Source: Sphingomonas bacterium (lineage in GTDB: Bacteria; Pseudomonadota; Alphaproteobacteria; Sphingomonadales; Sphingomonadaceae). From it: a stretch of 8,960 nucleotides of DNA. A model generated the notes under the pieces. It saw only the letters and a program-made list of their open reading frames with translations. It did not search any database and was not told the origin of the DNA. The position numbers and the translations under genes were made by a program. Every line of letters starts with the position of its first letter. Position 1 is the first letter of the stretch. The DNA lies in assembly GCA_026785645.1 (NCBI GenBank), contig JAJAZM010000163.1:1-8960 (forward strand), read 5' to 3'. Positions 1 to 6,747 of this stretch are shown piece by piece.

Positions 1-2107
1 CACGCGGTCGCTCGGCTGCGGGCGGCGATGGCGCGGGACGCGCGACCGGCTTCGGCTCGCCCGGATCGTCGATTGCCGCGACCAGGCGTTCGAGGGTCAG
101 GTCGCGCGCAAGCCCCCCGGTCATCGCCATCAATCGCAACCACAGACGCGACGCCACCGTCGGCGATTTGGAGTCGCGTCGTGCCCGGGTCAGCAGGACT
201 CGCGGTGCACCCAGCGCGGAGGCAAAGTCATGCGCCGACAGGCCGACCCGGAAATCGAGCCCGGGAAGCCCCAGCACCGCGCGGATTTTCGGCGCGAGCC
301 ATGGGTCGGGTGCGGGCAGTGACGGCCACACGCCCTCGTTCAATCCGCCGAGGATCATCAGATCGGCATGCTGCAACCGCGCTTCGAGCAATCCCCAGAT
401 AAACACACGCGGGTGACCACCATATGGCGGGCGTACCGGTCGGGCATCGAGCAGGTCGCGCAGCAAGGGCACCCATTGCTGGTCATCGAGCATCAGGGTC
501 GCAGCATCGGGAGCCGCTTCAAGCTCGGCGATCAAGGTTGCGGCGAGGCGCCCGTCGGGCCCCGACCAGGCGCGGTTCCCGGCCAGCGCGGTGGCGGCAA
601 CGCGAAGCGCGGCGGCGAAGGCCGACAGGCTGAGCGGTGCGCGCAGCCCTTCAACCGACTCAAGTGTGGGCCGTACCAGCGCCCACGCCGATTCGGCATC
701 CTTGCCCGCGAAGTGCGCATCGAGTCCGTCCAGTCCCGCGGGCGGGCGCGGACCGCGCAGCCGGCGGTCGAGCAAGCGCGCCGCGGCGAGCCAGTCCTGC
801 CGCTCGCCCTCCTCACCCCCGACCAGTGGATGCTTGACCAGCGCCAGCATCGCCACCGGGGCCATCCCTTCCGCGGCGGTGGTTGCAATTGCCAGCAGCA
901 AGGTCCCGGCGGGTGCCTGGCTCAAGGGTCGCCCGGCGCTGTCGTCTGCGTCGATCCCCCAGCGGCCGAGCAACGCCGACACCCGTGACGCCAGAATCCG
1001 GTCGGGGGTCACCAACGCGGCGGTCTGGCCCGGGGTCTCGACCGACTGGCGAAGTGCGATTGCGATGGCCATTGCCTCGCTCGCCGGATCGGCCAGTTCG
1101 GCAGCACGGATCCCCGTCAGCCGACGTTCGCGCGGCGGCAGTCGGCTCCATTTGTCGCTGAAGTCGGCGGCGGTCATGGCGTTGGCGACCGCGCGTCCTC
1201 GCACCGCCGGCGATGCCGCCCGGCCACCGCCGCGCCATACCGTCACCTCACCGCGTGCAACGCCGATCCGGTCGAGCAGCAATTTCAGATGATATTGCGG
1301 ATGGCTTTCCTCGGCGCGATGCTCATCGTCGGGGCCAAGCGCATCCCATTCCTCGTCGTTCATCACCTCGGCCAAGGCAAGCGCGGGGAGGATCACGGCG
1401 CCATCGGGCATCCGCGACACGCTACGCAGCAATGCCGCGACGGCCGGCGCGGCAGTGGTCACCCCGGCAGCGATGGTGAAGCCCGGCGGCGGCTTGATCG
1501 ACCAGCGTGTCGCAGTGGCGCGGAGCAAGCGGTTGCGGCGATCGGTCAGGTCAATCGCGCCGCGTCGGGCAAGCTCGGCTGGCCAGGCGTTGATGATCGC
1601 CTGCAACCGGTCGAGCGACACTTGCCAATGGCGCGCGAGTTCGGGTGCTTCGGCGGCAGCTTCGGCGAGCGTTGACGGGGGCACTTCCTCGATGGTCAGC
1701 GCATCGAGCGTTCGCGCCAGATCGGACGCCAGTCGCATTGCTTCCGCCCCGCCCTCGCCGCCGCGCCGGACAATGGTCGCCAGTGCCAATTGCCGCGCCA
1801 GCGGGTCGATTGCGCGTGGCACCATGGTATCGGTCCCGGCAGGGTCGAGCGCACCACCGATCCGGTCATCGAGTTCGGGATCGCCGATCGCGATCATTCG
1901 CGGCAGGACCAGCCCGCTTCCGCTGGCACGAACAAATGCCTCGGTCAGCGCCCGCACCGCGCGATTGTTGGGAAGCAGGATTCTCCCTCCGGCGAGCGCC
2001 ATCGGATCACGACCATATTTTGCAAGCAGGCCCGTCGCGAGCGAGTCGGCGAAGCTGCGGTGCGCCGGAATAGTGTAAACAGTCGGTCTTGCCGCGCCGT
2101 CACTCAT
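1..2107 (-). CDS. addB: AddB, inactivated-helicase/nuclease subunit of AddAB (3' end outside window)
   Basis: Subunit of the cytoplasmic AddAB helicase-nuclease, which resects double-strand DNA breaks and loads RecA; it works with AddA, normally encoded just downstream (here off the left edge). The frame is open for 702 codons from ATG at 2107 to the window edge, with no stop in between. The N-terminus (VYTIPAHRSFADSL, then ILLPNNRAVRALTEAF at about residues 42-57) matches the alphaproteobacterial AddB opening. A diagnostic block near residues 565-600 reads HPRVFIWGLLEARLQHAD followed by ILGGLNEGVWP, and then DPWLAPKIRAVLGLPG and LTRARRDSKSPTVASRLW. No Walker A (GxxxxGKT) is visible where Firmicutes AddB has one, as expected for this lineage. 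The last visible residues are a Pro/Ala-rich linker, so the C-terminal nuclease domain (the family is about 1000 residues) lies outside. The start overlaps the stop of the preceding gene by 8 bases, suggesting coupled translation. Family assignment is firm. Confidence 0.93.
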   Translation of the reverse strand, partial: MSDGAARPTVYTIPAHRSFADSLATGLLAKYGRDPMALAGGRILLPNNRAVRALTEAFVRASGSGLVLPRMIAIGDPELDDRIGGALDPAGTDTMVPRAIDPLARQLALATIVRRGGEGGAEAMRLASDLARTLDALTIEEVPPSTLAEAAAEAPELARHWQVSLDRLQAIINAWPAELARRGAIDLTDRRNRLLRATATRWSIKPPPGFTIAAGVTTAAPAVAALLRSVSRMPDGAVILPALALAEVMNDEEWDALGPDDEHRAEESHPQYHLKLLLDRIGVARGEVTVWRGGGRAASPAVRGRAVANAMTAADFSDKWSRLPPRERRLTGIRAAELADPASEAMAIAIALRQSVETPGQTAALVTPDRILASRVSALLGRWGIDADDSAGRPLSQAPAGTLLLAIATTAAEGMAPVAMLALVKHPLVGGEEGERQDWLAAARLLDRRLRGPRPPAGLDGLDAHFAGKDAESAWALVRPTLESVEGLRAPLSLSAFAAALRVAATALAGNRAWSGPDGRLAATLIAELEAAPDAATLMLDDQQWVPLLRDLLDARPVRPPYGGHPRVFIWGLLEARLQHADLMILGGLNEGVWPSLPAPDPWLAPKIRAVLGLPGLDFRVGLSAHDFASALGAPRVLLTRARRDSKSPTVASRLWLRLMAMTGGLARDLTLERLVAAIDDPGEPKPVARPAPSPPAAERPR

Positions 2108-2858
2108 TCGCCAGCGCCGCCTCGGTATCGGTAATCGAGCGCGGAGTGCCGACGTCGAACCATAGCCCTTGGTGGACCAGCCCGTAACAGCGCCCCGCCT
2201 CGATCGCGCGATCCCACAATAGGTTGGTCGAGAAAGCGCCTTCTGGTGCGCCTTCGAGGAGCCTCTTGGAAATTATCTGGATCCCGGTGAAGACGTAGGG
2301 CGCGACCCGCGAACGCGCGCGGCGGCTGAGCCGGCCGAAGCGGTCCAACCGAAAATCTCCCTGCCCGCGATGATTGCCCGCCCTCGCCTGTGGCACCAGC
2401 AACAGCAACGCATCCATCTTCTGGTCGTCCCATCCGCTGGCAAGCAATTTGAGCCCGTCGGCGGGGCCGTCGATCCAGAAATTGTCGCTGTTGACGACGA
2501 AGAATGGGTCGCAATCGATCATCGGCGCCGCCTGCACCAGCCCGCCGCCGGTCTCGAGCAGAAAGGCGCGCTCGTCGGAAATGGTGATTGCAAAATCGCT
2601 GGCCTTGGTCGCTAAATGGGCTTCCATCTGGTCGGCGAGATAATGGACGTTGACCACCAGCTTGACGACCCCCGCCGCGCGCAGCCGATCGAGCACATGA
2701 TCGATCAGCGGCTTTCCAGCGAGCTCGACCAAAGGCTTGGGCCGGTCGGCGGTGAGCGGGCGCATGCGTTTGCCAAGGCCAGCGGCCATGACCATCGCCG
2801 TGTCGGGGACGTCCGCGGAGATCTCGGGGCGAAGGCGGAGCGAGCGGCGGGACTTCAT
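2100..2858 (-). CDS. murU: MurU-type N-acetylmuramate-1-phosphate uridylyltransferase
   Basis: Sugar-1-phosphate nucleotidyltransferase of 252 residues. It probably makes UDP-MurNAc from MurNAc-1-phosphate and UTP in the cytoplasm, the second step of peptidoglycan sugar salvage that bypasses MurA. The pyrophosphorylase signature is at residues 25-42 (AAGLGKRMRPLT, then PKP), followed by LETGGGL (101-107), typical of MurU-like enzymes, NSD (123-125, metal-binding aspartate) and WFDVGTP (233-239). The sequence has no C-terminal acyltransferase repeats, so it is the short type and not GlmU. Its immediate upstream neighbour is an AmgK-type kinase, which supplies the substrate; that pairing is the main reason for choosing MurU over a mannose- or glucose-1-phosphate transferase. 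The start is the ATG of an ATGA overlap with amgK. It gives about 20 residues more at the N-terminus than short MurU proteins; internal Met22 or Met24 would be the minimal start. The specific substrate is inferred, not proven. Confidence 0.85.
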   Translation of the reverse strand: MKSRRSLRLRPEISADVPDTAMVMAAGLGKRMRPLTADRPKPLVELAGKPLIDHVLDRLRAAGVVKLVVNVHYLADQMEAHLATKASDFAITISDERAFLLETGGGLVQAAPMIDCDPFFVVNSDNFWIDGPADGLKLLASGWDDQKMDALLLLVPQARAGNHRGQGDFRLDRFGRLSRRARSRVAPYVFTGIQIISKRLLEGAPEGAFSTNLLWDRAIEAGRCYGLVHQGLWFDVGTPRSITDTEAALANE

Positions 2859-3841
2859 AGATCATCGGCCCAGGCTGCGGCGCGCATCGCCAAGGGCACA
2901 TTGCGGTCGAACCAGTCGCGGACCGGCTCGAGCCCGGCCGCCCCAAGGTCGCGTTCGAGCAGCCCCCACATGCGCGGTTGAAAGGCGCGGTATTGCGGCT
3001 TGCCGTCGCGCTTCCATAGACGAACGAACACCCCGAGGATTCGCGTATTGCGTTGCGCGGCGAGCACCCAATAAGCTCGCTCGAAGGCCGCCCCGCCACC
3101 GGTTGCGGCACGATAATGATCGATCATCGCGCGCTCGAGCGTAGGCGACACATCACGGCGGGCATCTTCAAGCACCGAGGCGAGATCATAGGCCGGATGC
3201 CCCGCAAGCGCATCCTGGAAATCGAGCAGCCCGAGGTGCGCCACCCCCTCGCGCCCGGCGACGAGCATGATATTCTCGGCATGATAGTCGCGCAGCACGG
3301 TAACTGGGCCGAGCCCGTCGGCGGCGACCGGGCCAAGCACCTCGGTCCAGGCCGCGCGATAGCTATCGCGGTCGACCTCCAACCCCAGCGCCGGCGCATA
3401 CCAGTCGGGAAACAGCATCAGTTCGTCGAGCCACTGGTCGAGCCCGTGCGGTGGCAGGCCGGCCATCGGCGGCTGCCCATGAAGCCGGACGAGGAGGTCG
3501 GTGGCGAGGCGGTAGAGTTCCTCCTCGCGGCCAGGATCGTCATCGAGCGTTTCGCGCAGCCGATCATTGCCCATGTCGCCCAGAAGAAGCAGCCCCAGAT
3601 CGAGATCGCGGGCAATGATTTCGGGAGCGGTCAACCCAACCGAGGTCAGCCATTCGGCGACCGCGATGAACGGGCGCGGGTCCTCATGCGGCGGCGGGGC
3701 GTCCATAAGCACCGCCTGGCGGCCCTCGCCGATCACCCGGAAATACCGCCGGAACGAGGCGTCGCCGGCAAGCGGCTCGACGCGCGCGTCGCCCCACCCG
3801 CAAGCGGTCAGGAAGGCGGCAGTGCCGGCGGGCGGAATCAT
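2855..3841 (-). CDS. amgK: AmgK-type anomeric MurNAc/GlcNAc kinase (aminoglycoside phosphotransferase fold)
   Basis: Kinase of 328 residues in the APH/choline-kinase-like fold. It probably phosphorylates the anomeric hydroxyl of N-acetylmuramic acid (and GlcNAc) released by cell wall turnover, feeding MurU encoded directly after it. Seen: GDASFRRYFRV at about residues 26-36 (nucleotide-binding region), the Brenner motif LRDYHAENIM with Asp185 as catalytic base and Asn190, and LLDFQDALAGHPAYDLAS with metal-binding Asp207. Length is close to characterised AmgK proteins. Start choice: ATG at 3841 makes a 4-base ATGA overlap with the tsaE stop and leaves a normal N-terminus. An in-frame ATG at 3865 has GGAAGGG just upstream and would add 8 residues; ATG at 3877 is also possible. 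The frame stays open back to 4075, but that part is Arg-rich and only shadows tsaE. It is not an antibiotic-resistance aminoglycoside kinase despite the fold. Substrate is inferred from motifs and the murU neighbour. Confidence 0.85.
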   Translation of the reverse strand: MIPPAGTAAFLTACGWGDARVEPLAGDASFRRYFRVIGEGRQAVLMDAPPPHEDPRPFIAVAEWLTSVGLTAPEIIARDLDLGLLLLGDMGNDRLRETLDDDPGREEELYRLATDLLVRLHGQPPMAGLPPHGLDQWLDELMLFPDWYAPALGLEVDRDSYRAAWTEVLGPVAADGLGPVTVLRDYHAENIMLVAGREGVAHLGLLDFQDALAGHPAYDLASVLEDARRDVSPTLERAMIDHYRAATGGGAAFERAYWVLAAQRNTRILGVFVRLWKRDGKPQYRAFQPRMWGLLERDLGAAGLEPVRDWFDRNVPLAMRAAAWADDL

Positions 3842-4287
3842 CGGCTGGTTGGGGGCGGTGGCCATCGCCCTTCCCATGCCGCCGGGACTTGTGCTGTCAA
3901 GCGGCGCTGCTCCGGTCCGGTGATCTCGAGCGTCAGGCGGAGGGCGTGCGGCCAGGCGGCGGGGCCGGCGCGTTCGGGCCATTCGACCAGCAACACCACC
4001 TCGTCGCCAATCGAATCGAGGCCGATCTCGGCGAGCTCCGATGGATGTTCGATGCGGTAGAGATCGGCGTGCCACACTGCGAGCATCATATGATCATAGG
4101 GTTGAACGATCGCGAAGCTTGGGCTCGGGACTTCGCCTTCATGGCCAAGAGCCGCCAGCAAGTGTCTGACAAGCGTCGTTTTTCCCACGCCAAGCCCGCC
4201 CGACAGCGTAACCACGTCGCCGCCCTTGAGCTGGCGAGCGAGTCGCTGGCCGATCGCCGCCGTCGCCGCTTCATCGGCAAGGATCAT
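3838..4287 (-). CDS. tsaE: TsaE, ATPase of the tRNA t6A37 synthesis complex
   Basis: P-loop ATPase of 149 residues (E. coli TsaE is about 153) that with TsaB and TsaD forms threonylcarbamoyl-adenosine at position 37 of ANN-decoding tRNAs in the cytoplasm. Walker A is at residues 30-38 (GGLGVGKTT, Lys36 and Thr37), followed by the family blocks VPSPSFAIVQPY (53-64), HADLYRI (73-79) and LVEWPER (100-106, Glu102). The start is the ATG of an ATGA overlap with the divL stop, and the stop overlaps the amgK start in the same way, so translation is probably coupled on both sides. No separate ribosome binding site is obvious. TsaB and TsaD are not in this window. Identification is secure from the motif order and length. 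Confidence 0.95.
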   Translation of the reverse strand: MILADEAATAAIGQRLARQLKGGDVVTLSGGLGVGKTTLVRHLLAALGHEGEVPSPSFAIVQPYDHMMLAVWHADLYRIEHPSELAEIGLDSIGDEVVLLVEWPERAGPAAWPHALRLTLEITGPEQRRLTAQVPAAWEGRWPPPPTSR

Positions 4288-6638
4288 TGCGGCGCGCGGG
4301 GGATGATCATCGTCACCCTGGTCCCCTCCCCGACCGCCGATTCGAGCCCGACCTTGCCGCCATGCGCCTCGATGAACTGGCGGGTCAGCGGGAGCCCGAG
4401 CCCGAGCGCCGCATCGCCCCGCCCGACCCCGCCAATGCTGTGGAACCGGGTGAACACGTCCTGCTGGTCTTCGGGTGCAATGCCCTGGCCATTGTCGGTC
4501 ACCGAAATCGTCACCGACTGCTCATCGCCCGCCGCCGAAAGCACGATCCTGCCCTTGTCAGGCGTGTAAGCGACTGCGTTGCGAAGCACATGCTCGAGCG
4601 ATTCGCGAAGGCGCCGGGCATCGCCGATCACGACCCCGGCGGACGGGTCGATATCGAGCTTGAAGCTCTGCTTGCGGTCGGTCGCGCGCGGCGCGATGGA
4701 TTCGGCAACGGTGCGGCACAATCCCGCCATGTCGATCCGCTCGCGGTCGAGCACGATCCCGCGTCTGTCGCCTTCGGTCAGGTCGAGCACGTCGTCGATC
4801 AACTTGGCCAGCCGCTCGACCGATTCCAGGATCGCATCGACATAATCCGACGCCGCCGGCGGAAGCTTGCCGGCATAGCCTTGCGCAAGCATTTCGGCGA
4901 AGCCGCCGATCGAGGTCAACGGGGTGCGCAATTCGTAGCTCATCCCCGCGACGAAGTCGGTCTTGACCTTGTCGGCCTCCTCCAGCCCGGTGGCGCGCTC
5001 GCGAAGCGCAGCCTCGATCCGCGTCGAATCGGTGACGTCGACCATCGTGAACAGGGCATTCCCGTCGGGCAGCGGAACCGCCGCAAATTCGAAATGGCGA
5101 CCGTCGGTCATCGATACCCGGCCGGTCCCCGACTGGCGCCCGGTGGTGGTGTCCCGGACCATTTCGCGGACTTGGGCGGCGGCCGTCGGATTGACCAGTT
5201 TCTTGGCCATCACCGGCACCAGTTCGTCGACCCGCGGATGCTCGGCGAGCCATTCCTCGTCGAGATCCCACACCTGGCAGAAGCGCCTGTTCCAAAGATA
5301 CAGCCGACCGTCGGACGCGAACACGCTGATCGCCTCGAACAGATTGTCGAAGGTCGCGGTCCGCACCCGCAGCAACGTGTCGCGCGATGATGACAGGCGG
5401 ACCTGTTCGGTGCGATCCTCGAGGATCATTCGAAGCCCGCCGTCAGGCAGTGGCTGGGCAACCACCCGCCAATGGTCACCGTTGGTCAGGATCCAGTCCT
5501 CGGTGAAGGCTTCCTCGGGCGACAGGAACCAGTCGCGCCGCTCATTCTTCCACGCCGGAAAATCGCGCACTTCGGGCAATCGGCCATTGTCGCGCATTTG
5601 CTCGAGCACGCGATCGAATTCGGGATATTCGGTCAGCCATGCGGGGTCGATCTGCGCCATCGTCGCAAACGGCTGGTTGAAGAAGGACAGGGTCCGATCC
5701 GAATCGAATTGCGCCACCGCCGCAGTCATCCGGTCGGCCAGCTCGCGCTGCGACAGGAGGTTCTGCGCAAGCTCGAAGCGCGCATCCTCGAGATCCTGGA
5801 TGTCGATCGCAAAACCCGCAACCGCTCCGGTCGGAAGCGGCACATCGACCAGCTTGAGCATCCGCCGTTCGCCGCCAATTGTCGCCGGCTGGGTGCGAAT
5901 ATAGGGGCGACCACCCTCCAGCGCGGTGGCTGCGCCGGCACGAGCACCCTCGTCACCGGGACTGTCGATCAACTCGCTGCCGAGTGCGATGACCTCGGCC
6001 GCGTCGCGCGCCTCGACCGCCGCGACAAACGCTGAATTGACCAGCCCGAGGCTCATGTCGGGCCCGCGATACCACATCGGGAAGGGCGCGCTTTCGATGA
6101 GATGGGTCAAGGCATCGAGCGCGGCTTCGGTGCGACCAAGCTGGGTAGCGAGTTTCAACCGCTCGGCCTCGGCCCCGGTCGCGTCGAACAGCCACAGCAA
6201 CAATGTCCCGGCGGCATAAGGCGGCGGCGCAAGCCCGCCCCGCACCTCGACCGCGCGGTCCGTCCCGGCGATCCGCACCTGGCGGGCGATTGGCGAGCCA
6301 CTGATTGCCGCCGCCTGGACATCGGCCTTCAGCGCTTCGAGGTCGGCCGGGTCGAGACCCAGTCCCTCGCCGGACAGGTCGTCGAGGTGCGCAGGCATTG
6401 CGCCAAGACCGAGATCGCGCTGGAGCAGGGTGTCAGTTTCGATCCCGCCGTCGGGATGGACGATGAGCGGGCGAGCCGGGACCGAGCGCAACAGGGAGGC
6501 GATCGATCGAGCGCCGCCGAGCAAGGCATTGGCGCGGCTGATCCGGCGACTGGCGAGGATCATCAGGAACGCCGCAATCGCCACCCAGAAAGCGGCGAGC
6601 AATATGATTACGGTGGCGAGCCCCGGAGTGATCGTCAT
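4284..6638 (-). CDS. divL: DivL-like histidine kinase homologue with Tyr in place of the phospho-accepting His
   Basis: Membrane-anchored, PAS-rich kinase-like protein of 784 residues; Caulobacter DivL has about 769. Seen in order: one hydrophobic segment at residues 7-28, then three PAS-like regions (about 180-282, 310-410 and 425-540, the last with ISVFASDGRLYLWNRRF), a short helical linker, a HisKA-like dimerisation helix (about 555-622) and an ATPase domain (670-782) with Asn687 of the N box, DNGQGI (715-720) and LGLGLPLTRQFIEAHGG. The H box reads DFVAGMSYELRTPLTSI, so Tyr568 (codon TAC, 4937-4935) replaces histidine. That substitution, with a single N-terminal membrane segment and tandem PAS domains, is the known mark of DivL. 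In Caulobacter, DivL binds the phosphorylated response regulator DivK and modulates the kinase CckA, and thereby CtrA; the same role is inferred here. There is no good Shine-Dalgarno sequence before ATG 6638. It is the first gene of the run tsaE-amgK-murU-addB, with overlapping stop/start codons. Confidence 0.88.
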   Translation of the reverse strand: MTITPGLATVIILLAAFWVAIAAFLMILASRRISRANALLGGARSIASLLRSVPARPLIVHPDGGIETDTLLQRDLGLGAMPAHLDDLSGEGLGLDPADLEALKADVQAAAISGSPIARQVRIAGTDRAVEVRGGLAPPPYAAGTLLLWLFDATGAEAERLKLATQLGRTEAALDALTHLIESAPFPMWYRGPDMSLGLVNSAFVAAVEARDAAEVIALGSELIDSPGDEGARAGAATALEGGRPYIRTQPATIGGERRMLKLVDVPLPTGAVAGFAIDIQDLEDARFELAQNLLSQRELADRMTAAVAQFDSDRTLSFFNQPFATMAQIDPAWLTEYPEFDRVLEQMRDNGRLPEVRDFPAWKNERRDWFLSPEEAFTEDWILTNGDHWRVVAQPLPDGGLRMILEDRTEQVRLSSSRDTLLRVRTATFDNLFEAISVFASDGRLYLWNRRFCQVWDLDEEWLAEHPRVDELVPVMAKKLVNPTAAAQVREMVRDTTTGRQSGTGRVSMTDGRHFEFAAVPLPDGNALFTMVDVTDSTRIEAALRERATGLEEADKVKTDFVAGMSYELRTPLTSIGGFAEMLAQGYAGKLPPAASDYVDAILESVERLAKLIDDVLDLTEGDRRGIVLDRERIDMAGLCRTVAESIAPRATDRKQSFKLDIDPSAGVVIGDARRLRESLEHVLRNAVAYTPDKGRIVLSAAGDEQSVTISVTDNGQGIAPEDQQDVFTRFHSIGGVGRGDAALGLGLPLTRQFIEAHGGKVGLESAVGEGTRVTMIIPRAPQ

Positions 6639-6688
6639 GGGATGTTGGTGCCGCCCGCCATGGCCAAGGTCATAGGACGCGAGGCGGC

Positions 6689-6725
6689 AAAGAAAAAGGG
6701 CGGCGCGCAGGTCTGCGCACCGCCC
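6689..6725 (-). terminator. Rho-independent terminator of ahcY
   Basis: Read on the minus strand, GGGCGGTGCGCAG (6725-6713) pairs with CTGCGCGCCGCCC (6710-6698) in a stem of 13 pairs with one T-G pair and a very short loop, followed directly by TTTTTCTTT (6697-6689). It begins 22 bases after the ahcY stop codon. It separates ahcY from divL, so divL and the genes after it should need read-through or their own promoter in the 50 bases after the hairpin or inside ahcY. Confidence 0.9.
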
Positions 6726-6747
6726 CTCAATCTCGCGTCAGTCGGGC

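Noticed and set aside
2104..3111. 335-codon minus-strand frame overlapping murU and amgK in another frame.
   Set aside because: Composition is Arg/Ala/Gly-rich without motifs, while the murU frame carries the nucleotidyltransferase signature.
2855..3841. Aminoglycoside-resistance phosphotransferase, suggested by the APH fold.
   Set aside because: The GDASFRRYF N-terminus, coupling to a MurU-type gene and core-genome context fit the AmgK sugar kinase instead.
3053..4060. 335-codon plus-strand open frame opposite amgK and tsaE.
   Set aside because: It is antisense to two genes with clear catalytic motifs, has low-complexity composition rich in Arg and Gly, no ribosome binding site and no recognisable domain. 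Long antisense frames are expected in GC-rich coding DNA.
3842..4075. N-terminal extension of amgK to an ATG at 4075 (406 residues).
   Set aside because: The added residues are Arg/Pro-rich, lie entirely inside tsaE in another frame, and are absent from the kinase fold. The ATGA-coupled start at 3841 gives the usual length.
4287..5390. 367-codon plus-strand open frame opposite divL, and further plus-strand frames at 4963-5904 and 5472-6035.
   Set aside because: They mirror the codon structure of divL, which has an ordered set of domains on the other strand; no family resemblance is visible.
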